Assembly (NCBI GenBank): GCA_002329075.1
Contig: DCXR01000078.1
Span: forward strand, 17,609-33,635
DNA from: Candidatus Neomicrothrix sp. UBA2131
GTDB taxonomy: Bacteria; Actinomycetota; Acidimicrobiia; Acidimicrobiales; MedAcidi-G1
Direction of reading: 5' to 3'
Length of the DNA stretch: 16,027 nt
Positions within the stretch are counted from its first letter, which is position 1. Every line of letters begins with the position of its first letter. Below are positions 1 to 7,838 of this stretch, piece after piece. The position numbers were made by a program, and so were the translations under genes. The notes below the pieces were generated by a model. That model was not told the DNA's origin, searched no databases, and was given only the letters and a program-made list of their open reading frames with translations.

Positions 1-822
1 CAGATGTTCAGCGAGCCCGACGCCGGCTCCGACCTCGCCAACGCCGGTACGAAAGCGGTGCGTGACGGCGATGAGTGGATCCTCACGGGATCCAAGGTCT
101 GGACTTCCAGGGGTGCCTATTCGAAGTGGGGCATGTGCCTCACCCGCACCGACCCCGGGCAACCCAAGCACCGCGGGCTCACGATGTTCGCCGTCGACAT
201 GCACGATCCCGGGATCGAGGTCCGGCCGCTGGTGCAGGTGAACGGCGACCGGCACTTCACCGAGGTGTTCGTGTCGGAGGTCCGGGTACCCGACGCCCAC
301 CGGATCGGCGACCTCGGAGGGGGATGGGGCATCACGATCGAGACGCTCGCCCACGAACGGGAGTCGCTCGGAGGCCGGGTCTTCGGGGGTTCCGACGGAG
401 AAGAAGGAGCGCTCCCCGGGTGGCTGGCCACATTGGCCGACTCCGGTCGTCTCGACGACCCCGTGGCGCGTGATAGCGCCATGCGGGCATTCGTCCTCGG
501 CCGGGTCAACAGGCTCACCACCGTCCGTGCGGCGGCTGCGGCGCTGGGCGGCCGCCCCGGCCCGGAGGGATCCGGGACCAAGTTGCGCAGCGTCGCCGCC
601 TTCAAGGCCAGGGCCTACCTGGTCAAGGACCTCTCCGGGGCGGCCGGGATGCTCGACGGGTCGTCGGGCCACCTGGCCTTCCTGACCGCACCGTCGATGT
701 CGATCCGCGGCGGTACCGACGAGGTCCAGCGCAACATCGTGGGGGAGCGGGTGCTGGGCCTGCCGCCTGAGCCCCGGGTCGACAAGGATGTCCCGTACTC
801 CGACCTGAAGAGGGGTCGCTGA
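1..822 (+). CDS. Acyl-CoA dehydrogenase, 5' end outside the window
   Basis: This FAD-dependent enzyme introduces an alpha,beta double bond into an acyl-CoA thioester. The frame is open from the first base, and the visible part opens with the family signature FSEPDAGSDLA, which lies in the flavin-binding middle domain. The N-terminal helical domain (about 120 residues) is therefore outside the window. A middle-domain stretch follows (residues 20-105: WILTGSKVWTS, then FTEVFVSEVRVP), then the C-terminal helical domain, ending in the block RGGTDEVQRNIVGERVLGLP. This ending resembles mycobacterial FadE proteins. At the position where medium-chain enzymes carry the catalytic Glu (YEGT), this protein has Gly (RGGT). 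The base may therefore sit elsewhere, as in several bacterial FadE groups, or in a partner subunit. The stop is 6 bases from the stop of the convergent lipoprotein gene. The substrate cannot be told from the sequence. Confidence 0.93.
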   Translation, partial: QMFSEPDAGSDLANAGTKAVRDGDEWILTGSKVWTSRGAYSKWGMCLTRTDPGQPKHRGLTMFAVDMHDPGIEVRPLVQVNGDRHFTEVFVSEVRVPDAHRIGDLGGGWGITIETLAHERESLGGRVFGGSDGEEGALPGWLATLADSGRLDDPVARDSAMRAFVLGRVNRLTTVRAAAAALGGRPGPEGSGTKLRSVAAFKARAYLVKDLSGAAGMLDGSSGHLAFLTAPSMSIRGGTDEVQRNIVGERVLGLPPEPRVDKDVPYSDLKRGR

Positions 823-828
823 GGACGG

Positions 829-1299
829 TCAGCCGCCGTTTGCGGTGGAGACCGGCTGGTCCGGATCACCCGACGCCTCGCGTGGAGGATCCGGTTGGAC
901 GTATTCGACGGTGATGGTTCCCCCACGGGCAGAGGTCAGCGTGGCCGTCGAGCCCTCGACGACAACTGAGACTTCACCGCTCAGGACCTCGAACAGGGCG
1001 AACCAGTCGGCACGGTCGGCGCAGGCCATTTCGGTGATACCGATCGGGCCGATGTCGACGAGGTCGTCGCCGATGTCCAGGTCGCCGAAGAAGCCGTTGC
1101 AGCCGGCGTTTCCCGTGATCCGGCCATCGCTGCGAAAAGTCACCGACGCCTCGTGCGGACGGTCGGGTTCGACAGCATCGACGCCGGTGAGGCCGACGAC
1201 ACGCCACTCGACGTCGATCAACGGATCGATCCCACCGGTCGCGCCGGACGAGGAGCAGGTGGTGGCGAGCAACAGGACGGATAGGGCCAGGTGGCGCAT
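829..1299 (-). CDS. META/HslJ-domain lipoprotein, putative
   Basis: This is a 156-residue exported protein. It starts with a short basic and hydrophobic signal (MRHLALSVLLLATTC), and Cys15 followed by SSSG looks like a lipid-attachment site, although ATTC is a weak lipobox. Residues 28-140 match the META domain first described in E. coli HslJ: W-x-V near the start, the central GNAGCNGFFG block (63-72) and the TEMAC block (89-93). The fold is a small beta-barrel of unclear function, linked in HslJ to heat stress and novobiocin resistance. Cys67 and Cys93 could form a disulfide once exported. I chose the ATG at 1299 because GGAG stands 6 bases upstream and the signal peptide begins there; the frame stays open further upstream but reads as Arg/Pro-rich nonsense. 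It diverges from the quinone oxidoreductase gene 80 bases away. Confidence 0.85.
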   Translation of the reverse strand: MRHLALSVLLLATTCSSSGATGGIDPLIDVEWRVVGLTGVDAVEPDRPHEASVTFRSDGRITGNAGCNGFFGDLDIGDDLVDIGPIGITEMACADRADWFALFEVLSGEVSVVVEGSTATLTSARGGTITVEYVQPDPPREASGDPDQPVSTANGG

Positions 1300-1367
1300 C
1301 AGGGTCTCCAACGTAGGGGTCCACGGGTTCCGACGATGCGGACAACGGTCCCGGTTCCCGCCTGGGG

Positions 1368-1373
1368 CATGAT
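1368..1373 (+). promoter_or_regulatory. Possible -10 box (CATGAT) for a leaderless quinone oxidoreductase mRNA
   Basis: CATGAT lies 6 bases before the ATG at 1380, which would place the transcription start at or next to the start codon. No Shine-Dalgarno sequence is visible in that position. The hexamer keeps the A2 and T6 typical of actinobacterial -10 elements, but I see no convincing -35. This is an inference from spacing only. Confidence 0.35.
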
Positions 1374-1379
1374 TTCTCC

Positions 1380-2363
1380 ATGCGTGCCGTGGTGATCGAG
1401 TCGTACGGCGGACCGGAGGTGTTGGCGATCCGCGAGGTGCCGGCGCCGGATCCCGGGCCCGGGGAGGTGCTCGTCGACGTGGTCGCCAGCGCCCTGAACC
1501 GTGCAGACCTGCTCCAGCGCCAGGGCCTCTACCCGGGGCCACCCATGGAGCACGAGGTTCCGGGCCTCGAGTTCGCCGGACGGGTCGTCGCCGTGGGAGG
1601 GGCGGTCGGCCGGTGGTCGGTCGGTGACGAGGTCATGTCGATCACCAGCGGCGCAGCGCATGCAGAACAGGCCGTCGTCCATGCCGATCAGGCCATGGGC
1701 GTACCCGCCGGGATGCCCCTGGCGACCGCCGGCGCCCTGCCCGAGGTGTTCATCACCGCCTGGGACGCCCTGGTGTTCCAGGGGGGTCTCCAGCCGGGAG
1801 GGACGGCCCTCGTCCATGCCGGCGCCTCAGGGGTGGGCACCGCCGCCATACAACTCTGCCGGTCGATGGGCGCCGAGGTCGTAGTGACGGCATCGGGGGC
1901 CAAGTGCGCCGCCTGCGCCGATCTCGGGGCCTCGCTCGCAGTCGACTACACGTCCGACGACTGGCTGGCCGCCGTGGACGACCACACCGGTGGTCGGGGG
2001 GTCGACGTGGTCCTCGACGTGGTGGGCGGCGACTACCTGGACCGGAACGTCGATGCCCTGGCCGTGGGAGGCACGATCGTGCAGGTCGGGGCCATGGGCG
2101 GCGGCAGGGCCACGTTCGGGCTCGGCAAGTTGCTGCCGAAGCGGGCGACGATCGTGGGGACCGTGCTGAGGGCCCGCTCGCTCGACGAGAAGGTGGCGCT
2201 CAGTCGGGCCTTTGCCGACGAGATCGTTCCCCGCTTCGAGGACGGGACGCTGAGCGTGGTCGTGGATCGACGCTTCGACCTGGCCGAGATCGCTGCTGCA
2301 CACCTCCACATGGAGGGCAATGCCAACGTCGGGAAGATCGCCCTCGACGTGCGGGCCGGCTGA
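1380..2363 (+). CDS. NAD(P)H:quinone oxidoreductase, zinc-free MDR family (PIG3-like)
   Basis: This 327-residue protein is of normal length for zinc-independent medium-chain dehydrogenases. These enzymes move electrons from NADPH to quinones or reduce activated double bonds in the cytosol. The N-terminal GroES-like domain has GxGEVLVDV and the block NRADLLQRQGLYP (40-52), which is typical of the TP53I3/PIG3 and bacterial QOR subgroup. The Rossmann domain has its glycine motif in HAGASGVGTAAIQL (146-159). It ends with the family pattern IAAAHLHMEGNANVGKI. The cysteine and histidine ligands of the catalytic or structural zinc of alcohol dehydrogenases are absent. The start has no clear ribosome site, and a -10-like box 6 bases upstream suggests a leaderless message. 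The gene converges on gltA with a 12-base gap. The true electron acceptor is unknown. Confidence 0.92.
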   Translation: MRAVVIESYGGPEVLAIREVPAPDPGPGEVLVDVVASALNRADLLQRQGLYPGPPMEHEVPGLEFAGRVVAVGGAVGRWSVGDEVMSITSGAAHAEQAVVHADQAMGVPAGMPLATAGALPEVFITAWDALVFQGGLQPGGTALVHAGASGVGTAAIQLCRSMGAEVVVTASGAKCAACADLGASLAVDYTSDDWLAAVDDHTGGRGVDVVLDVVGGDYLDRNVDALAVGGTIVQVGAMGGGRATFGLGKLLPKRATIVGTVLRARSLDEKVALSRAFADEIVPRFEDGTLSVVVDRRFDLAEIAAAHLHMEGNANVGKIALDVRAG

Positions 2364-2369
2364 GCCGGC
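2355..2369. terminator. Short inverted repeat between convergent genes
   Basis: GCCGGC, TGA, GCCGGC forms a 6-bp GC stem with the stop codon of the quinone oxidoreductase as its loop. It lies between that gene and the end of gltA. No U-tract follows on either strand, so it is at best a weak bidirectional terminator and may be chance in GC-rich DNA. Confidence 0.25.
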
Positions 2370-2375
2370 AGGGCT

Positions 2376-3644
<1,269 letters not shown>

Positions 3645-3693
3645 AACTGGCGGCCTCTGGTCAGACAGGGACGGAATGGGCGTCTTCCTTGAC

Positions 3694-3748
3694 TTTTCGA
3701 CCCTATCGGACGTCGATGGGTCGGGAACAGTCGGGCTACGGTCGAAAA
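3694..3748. repeat. 9-bp perfect inverted repeat upstream of gltA
   Basis: TTTTCGACC at 3694-3702 and GGTCGAAAA at 3740-3748 are exact reverse complements, separated by 37 bases. This AT-richer patch stands out from the surrounding GC-rich sequence. On the minus strand the right arm comes first. A possible -10 (TAGGGT, about 3700-3705) overlaps the gltA-proximal arm. The two arms could be paired operator half-sites around the gltA promoter, for example for a regulator that bridges or loops. They could also be a structural coincidence. Confidence 0.4.
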
Positions 3749-3798
3749 ACAGGAATTTTTCACGGCCACCCTCAATCCACCCGATTTGAGCCGCTTCG

Positions 3799-3829
3799 AA
3801 CCCCGCCGGAGCCGGGATGATCCGGGGTT
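3799..3829 (-). terminator. Hairpin just after the carboxyltransferase stop
   Basis: AACCCCG (3799-3805) pairs with CGGGGTT (3823-3829) around a 17-base loop that itself holds CCGG-type pairing. It begins 1-2 bases past the stop codon of the carboxyltransferase gene on the minus strand. There is no U-run after it, so it may act as an mRNA 3' stem or a weak terminator separating that unit from gltA. Confidence 0.3.
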
Positions 3830-3830
3830 G

Positions 3831-5192
3831 TCAGAGCGGCGTGTTGTCGTGGCGCCGTCGCGGGAGGCGCTCGCGCTTGCCGATCAGCGCATCGAGTGCG
3901 GCGACCAGTGCGGCCCGGGTGTCGGCGGGCTCGATCACCTTGTCGACCGACCCGCGCTCCGCGGCGACGTAGGGGTTGAGGAATCGCTCTTCGTAGGCCG
4001 CCACGAGCGCCACCCGCTCCTCTTCGGAGGCCTCCCGGTGGAGGATCTCGATGGCCCCCTTGGCGCCCATGACTGCGATCTCGGCGGACGGCCAGGCGAG
4101 CATCAGGTCGTTGCCGATGTACCGGGAGTCCATGACGATGTACGCCCCGCCGTACGACTTGCGCAGGATGACGCAGACCCTCGGCACGGTGGCCCGGGCG
4201 TAGGCGAACGCCATCTGGGCCCCGTAGCGGATCATGCCCCGCCACTCGAGGTCCTTGCCGGGGTAGAAGCCCGAGGTGTCGACGAAGGTGATGAGGGGCA
4301 GGTTGAAAGCGTCGCAGAAGGCCACGAATCGGCCTCCCTTCTGGGAGGAGGGGATGTCGAGGGTGCCGGCCACCGACTGGGGTTGGTTGGCGACGATGCC
4401 GACGGGCCGGCCACCGATCGTCGCGAAGGCGGTGACCAGGTTCGTGGCGAATGCGGCCCGGGGCTCGAGCAGGTGCCCATCGTCAACGATGCACTCGATC
4501 ACGTGCCGGACGTCGTAGCTGCCCGTGGCGGTGTCGGGGAGGAGGTCGCCGGCCTCGGGGGTCGGGCGGTTGACGGGATCGACGCATGGAACCGGTGCGG
4601 GGAGCGAGTCTGCATGGTCGGGAAGGAAGTTGAGGAGTTCGGTGACCAGCTCGACGGCCTCGTCACGGTCGGTGACGGTGAAGTGGGCGACACCAGACGT
4701 GCGCGTGTGCATCGAAGCTCCGCCGAGGCCCTCGTTGCTCAACTCCTCGCCAGTGAACCGCTGGACCATTTGCGGGCCGCTCACGAAGGCGTAGGTCTCT
4801 TCGACCATCACCACCAGGTCGGCGAGGCCGAGGAGGAGCGCCGGGCCGGACACGGCGAGCCCGTCCACGCAGAAGACCATCGGGATGACGCCCGAGCAGG
4901 CTACGAACTCGCGGGCGGCAGTGCCCCACCCGTGGATGGCGGCCACGCCCTCGGACAGGTCGGCCCCGCTCGACGCCACGAAGCAGACCAGCGGGACACG
5001 AAGCTGGCGTGCCGTTCGGGCGGCGACCGCCAGGTTCTCGCCGTCCTCGGAACGCAGGGCGCCGCGGTTCTCCCCACTGACCTCGACCACCATCACCCGG
5101 CGGCCGCCAAGTTCATCGAGGCGGAAGGCGACGGTGCCTCCCGTGCGGGCCCGCAGGTCCAGGGGCGTCCTCGGGGCATTGACTGCGGTCAC
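3831..5192 (-). CDS. Carboxyltransferase-domain protein, acyl-CoA carboxylase beta-subunit-like, short form
   Basis: This belongs to the crotonase-fold family of PccB/AccD-type subunits, which pass CO2 from biotin to an acyl-CoA. The 453 residues are shorter than the usual 510-540, because the leading segment with the ARERI..LLD block is missing. The C-terminal half is well kept: NQPQSVAGTLDI (269-280), TFVDTSGFYPG (302-312), RKSYGGAY (344-351), AVMGAKGAIEIL (373-384), and a terminal LPRRRHDNTPL like PccB. The N-terminal half is degenerate: the usual DSGGAR is SSGADL (74-79), and CAGGAVYSP is VDGLAVSGP (109-117), losing oxyanion-hole glycines. The GTG start at 5192 overlaps the LysR stop as GTGA, so the two are translationally coupled. 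No biotin-carboxylase or biotin-carrier gene is nearby. It may be a divergent carboxyltransferase or decarboxylase. The family is certain, the activity is not. Confidence 0.85.
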   Translation of the reverse strand: MTAVNAPRTPLDLRARTGGTVAFRLDELGGRRVMVVEVSGENRGALRSEDGENLAVAARTARQLRVPLVCFVASSGADLSEGVAAIHGWGTAAREFVACSGVIPMVFCVDGLAVSGPALLLGLADLVVMVEETYAFVSGPQMVQRFTGEELSNEGLGGASMHTRTSGVAHFTVTDRDEAVELVTELLNFLPDHADSLPAPVPCVDPVNRPTPEAGDLLPDTATGSYDVRHVIECIVDDGHLLEPRAAFATNLVTAFATIGGRPVGIVANQPQSVAGTLDIPSSQKGGRFVAFCDAFNLPLITFVDTSGFYPGKDLEWRGMIRYGAQMAFAYARATVPRVCVILRKSYGGAYIVMDSRYIGNDLMLAWPSAEIAVMGAKGAIEILHREASEEERVALVAAYEERFLNPYVAAERGSVDKVIEPADTRAALVAALDALIGKRERLPRRRHDNTPL

Positions 5193-6136
5193 TTTTTCCC
5201 TCCGGGATGGGGGGTCGGGTCATCGGTCATCGTGACATGGATTCCGGGCTGATGGGGTCCCATGTCACGGATGATCTCGCGCAGTTGGTCGCGTGTTGCC
5301 TGCACGGGGAGCGATGGCGTGGTGCGTCGATTGTGGGCCAGCACCACCGTGCGCCGGTCGAGCCCTTCGATGCGGACGATCGCCCAGTCGCCGGCGGGGA
5401 AGCCGGACGCCGCGCTGGCCGGGAGCAGGGCGGGGGCGTATCCCTGATAGGCGAGCGAGGTGAGGAGGTGGAGGCTGTCGATCTCCACCTTCGGCCGGAG
5501 GCGGATGCCTGCGGCGGCGAGTTCGGCGTCGAGCGTGTCGCGGAACGTGGTGCCGGTCGGTGTGAGCATCACCTCGTGTTCGGCGAGTTCCTCGATGGTC
5601 ACCGTCTGGTGGTCGGCCAGTGCATGGTCCTTGGTCGTGACCACGATCAACTCCTCGTCGAAGAGCGGCTCCATGACGAAGTCGGGGTCCAGGACCGGGC
5701 CGTTGAGGATGGCGAAGTCGACCTCACCGGAGCGGAGGAGGGGGTACAGCGAGTTCGAGGTCGCATCGACGAGGATCGGGTGGAGGCCCGGGTATCGGGC
5801 TCCCAGTCGCTCAAGCAGGGGCGTGGCCATCCAGCGGGCGGTGGTTCCGATGCAGCCAATCCGAACCGTTCCTCCTATCTCCTCGCGCATGGACGAGATG
5901 TCGTCCTCGAGGGCCTGCAGTTCGGTGCGGATGCGCTGTGCCCGTTCGATGACCGCCTCACCCTCGGCGGTGGGGAGCATGGAGCGTCGGTCGATGAGCA
6001 CGGCGTCCAACTCCTTTTCGAGTCGTGCGACGTGTGTGGACACGTTGGACTGCACCGTGTGGAGCGAGCGGGCGGCCGCGGAGAAGCTCCCGTGCTCGGC
6101 CACGGCCAGCAGGTGGGTGAGTTGGCGGAGGTCCAT
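5189..6136 (-). CDS. LysR-family transcriptional regulator
   Basis: This protein of about 315 residues has the standard LysR layout. Residues 1-60 form a winged helix-turn-helix (MDLRQLTHLLAVAEHGSFSAAARSLHTVQSNVSTHVARLE), then come a linker helix and a periplasmic-binding-type effector domain (IGGTVRIGC onward) with the usual GEVDFAIL and VTTKDHALA patterns. Such proteins activate or repress genes in response to a small ligand. I placed the start at the ATG at 6136 because LysR proteins typically begin MDLRQL; a second in-frame ATG at 6166 adds 10 residues. Neither has a clear ribosome site. It is the first gene of a coupled pair with the carboxyltransferase (4-base overlap), so that enzyme is a likely target or the source of its effector. 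It also diverges from the membrane protein gene at 6304. Confidence 0.93.
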   Translation of the reverse strand: MDLRQLTHLLAVAEHGSFSAAARSLHTVQSNVSTHVARLEKELDAVLIDRRSMLPTAEGEAVIERAQRIRTELQALEDDISSMREEIGGTVRIGCIGTTARWMATPLLERLGARYPGLHPILVDATSNSLYPLLRSGEVDFAILNGPVLDPDFVMEPLFDEELIVVTTKDHALADHQTVTIEELAEHEVMLTPTGTTFRDTLDAELAAAGIRLRPKVEIDSLHLLTSLAYQGYAPALLPASAASGFPAGDWAIVRIEGLDRRTVVLAHNRRTTPSLPVQATRDQLREIIRDMGPHQPGIHVTMTDDPTPHPGGKK

Positions 6137-6303
6137 CACTGTTGAGGATGCCACGAGGATCTCCATCAGCGTCGCGGATAGGTGTCCTGTTCCGCATCCC
6201 GGTGGATCCGATCCCCGCGGGCGTCGACCCGAACGGGGCGGCGAGGCTCTAGGGTCGCCCGCGAGAACTGCTCGCCCATTCCCGATCGCCCCGCCCGAGG
6301 CCC

Positions 6304-7806
6304 ATGACCGACGTTCCCAGCGCCCCGAGCATCCTGGCCCTGCACCTCGGTCTGCTCGAGGCCCACGCCGCCGTTGACCGGGCAGGCCGGATCGACCTGG
6401 TCGCCCTCGGCGGAGACCGGGCAGGCATGCCGATGGTGCTCCACGTCTCGACCCGTGGGGACGTTGCCGTCGGCGAGGATGCCATCCGCCGGGCCGTCGA
6501 CGATCCCGATGGCTTCGTCGACGATGTGATGGGACGCCTCCTCGATGACGGGGTCGTTGAGGCGTCCGGCCGCACGCTCACGGCTGAGGCCGTCCTCGCC
6601 CACCTCATGGCCCAGTCCTACGCTGCTTGTCTCCGGATTCTGGACGGGGCACCCGAGCAGGTCGTCGTCGTGCGTGCAGCCGGTGGGCCGGACGAGGCGA
6701 CGTACGAGGCGGCTGCCGGTCGGGGCCTCGTCGGCGACATCCGGGTCCTCGACGAGACAAGGGCCCGGTCGGCGTTCAGCGGCCATGCCCCTCCGGCAAC
6801 CAGGGGGATGGAACCGGAACACACGGGGGTGCTGGGAGCGCTGTTGTGGCTCCGCCACGGTGACGCACCGACCGGTCCGAAGCCGATCGTCACCCGGGAG
6901 GACATCGAGGGCTCAGCGCCTGAACCCCTGCGACAGCCGTCGGCACCGAGCGTCGTGTCGGTGGGACCCCGCTCCGTTTTCGACGCGCCACCATCGAAGC
7001 CGCCCGATCCGTCGGATCCGGCGCCTGTACGCCATCGACCACGACGGACACCGGTACCCCTGCTGGTCTTCCTGCTGATCGTCGTGCTGGCGGTGCTCGG
7101 GTACCAGCGCTTCTTGGCCGACGAGGTGCCGACCACGACCGAGGCGACCACCACGACGGAGGTGCCGACCACGACCGAGCCACCACCCACCACCACGAGG
7201 CCACCGCTTGGCCCCGTGAGCATCTCCGGCCAGGGCCTTCTCCTTTTCGCCGCCAGCGACGACTCCACGTTCCTGGAGTTGGGCGGACCGGTCGATACCA
7301 CCCTCGACGCCGTGTCCGCAGTGCTCGGTGATCCCGATCGGGACAGCGGTTGGGTGTCGGACCCGAGTTGCGCTGGTTCCTCCGTCCGACGGGTCGGCTT
7401 CGGCAGCCTCGAACTGGTGCTCGTCGACCGGGACCCGACCGATGCCCCACCCGCCGAGGATGTTCCAGAAGGTGGCGATACGGCAGAAGGCGCCGAGACG
7501 ACAACGACCGTGGCACCGCCGGGCGAGCCCGGGTTCGGCGCCGAGTTCGGGCGGTGGTTCCTGAGCGGCGCCGATTCCGTCGATTCCGGTTTCTGGACCC
7601 TCGAGCGCATCGGGGTCGGGTCGACGGTCGCCGACGTGCGCCTCGCCTACCCCGACGGATTCTCAGTCGTCCAGACCGACCAGGCCGATCCAGCCGGGTT
7701 CTTCGACCTCGATCCGGTCGGCCTCGCCGGGCCGATCTCCGGGGCCACGAGCAACACCACCGACGAGGGCCGCGTCCTCCAACTGTGGGCAGGTAGCGCC
7801 TGCTAG
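6304..7806 (+). CDS. Single-pass membrane protein with a degenerate Hsp70-like N-terminal region and Thr/Pro stalk
   Basis: This 500-residue protein has no family I can name with confidence. Residues 9-160 follow the DnaK N-terminus in order: ILALHLGLLEAHAAV in place of IGIDLGTTNS, GDVAVGEDAIRRAVDDP like VG..AKRQAVTNP, MGRLL, TAEAVLAHLMAQSYAACLRILD like the helix before VTVPA, VVVRAAGG, and DETRARSAFSG like NEPTAAALAYG. After this it jumps to PEHTGVLGALLWL (171-183), which resembles the last helix of the Hsp70 nucleotide domain. The Asp of the phosphate-1 loop is His14 and most of the later domain is missing, so ATPase activity is unlikely. Then come an acidic Pro-rich stretch, an Arg-rich stop-transfer (243-248), one membrane helix (251-267), a TTT/E/P stalk (276-300), and an exported domain (about 304-500) with Cys356 and Cys500. 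The N-terminus should be cytosolic. The Hsp70 relation is my inference. Confidence 0.8.
   Translation: MTDVPSAPSILALHLGLLEAHAAVDRAGRIDLVALGGDRAGMPMVLHVSTRGDVAVGEDAIRRAVDDPDGFVDDVMGRLLDDGVVEASGRTLTAEAVLAHLMAQSYAACLRILDGAPEQVVVVRAAGGPDEATYEAAAGRGLVGDIRVLDETRARSAFSGHAPPATRGMEPEHTGVLGALLWLRHGDAPTGPKPIVTREDIEGSAPEPLRQPSAPSVVSVGPRSVFDAPPSKPPDPSDPAPVRHRPRRTPVPLLVFLLIVVLAVLGYQRFLADEVPTTTEATTTTEVPTTTEPPPTTTRPPLGPVSISGQGLLLFAASDDSTFLELGGPVDTTLDAVSAVLGDPDRDSGWVSDPSCAGSSVRRVGFGSLELVLVDRDPTDAPPAEDVPEGGDTAEGAETTTTVAPPGEPGFGAEFGRWFLSGADSVDSGFWTLERIGVGSTVADVRLAYPDGFSVVQTDQADPAGFFDLDPVGLAGPISGATSNTTDEGRVLQLWAGSAC
7123..7176 (+). repeat. Three 18-bp tandem repeats coding the Thr/Glu stalk
   Basis: Units begin at 7123, 7141 and 7159. 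The first and third (GAGGTGCCGACCACGACC) are identical; the second (GAGGCGACCACCACGACG) differs at a few bases. Each encodes six residues of the E-V/A-P/T-T-T-T type, and a more decayed unit (GAGCCACCACCCACCACC) follows at 7177. The stalk length is therefore likely to vary between strains by slippage or unequal crossing over without breaking the frame. Confidence 0.8.
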
Positions 7807-7838
7807 GTGAGATCCGGTCGATCCAGCAGGCCGCCCGG

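Noticed and set aside
3786..5252. Long open frame of nearly 490 codons on the plus strand opposite the carboxyltransferase gene
   Set aside because: The translation is Gly/Asp/Arg/His-rich without motifs and mirrors the codon bias of the real minus-strand gene; such antisense frames are common in GC-rich DNA.
3831..6136. Full acyl-CoA carboxylase operon
   Set aside because: No biotin carboxylase, biotin carrier or epsilon subunit gene is present next to the carboxyltransferase, only the LysR regulator.
5207..6145. Open frame of about 310 codons opposite the LysR gene
   Set aside because: It has the same antisense artefact pattern and no recognisable domain, while the LysR protein on the other strand is unmistakable.
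6174..6214. GCGGA/TCCGC arms (6174-6195) and GGATCCGATCC as a LysR binding box
   Set aside because: The arms are only 5 bp with a 12-base gap and do not give a clean T-N11-A pattern. I see no reliable operator in the 6137-6303 intergenic region.
6618..7610. Open frame of 330 codons opposite the membrane protein gene, rich in Ser, Val and Gly
   Set aside because: The Val-Val-Val stretch is simply the complement of the ACC/ACG threonine repeats. No start signal or domain supports it.
6304..7806. Functional DnaK/Hsp70 chaperone
   Set aside because: The phosphate-binding Asp, most of the nucleotide domain and the whole substrate domain are missing, so only a degenerate relation can be argued.
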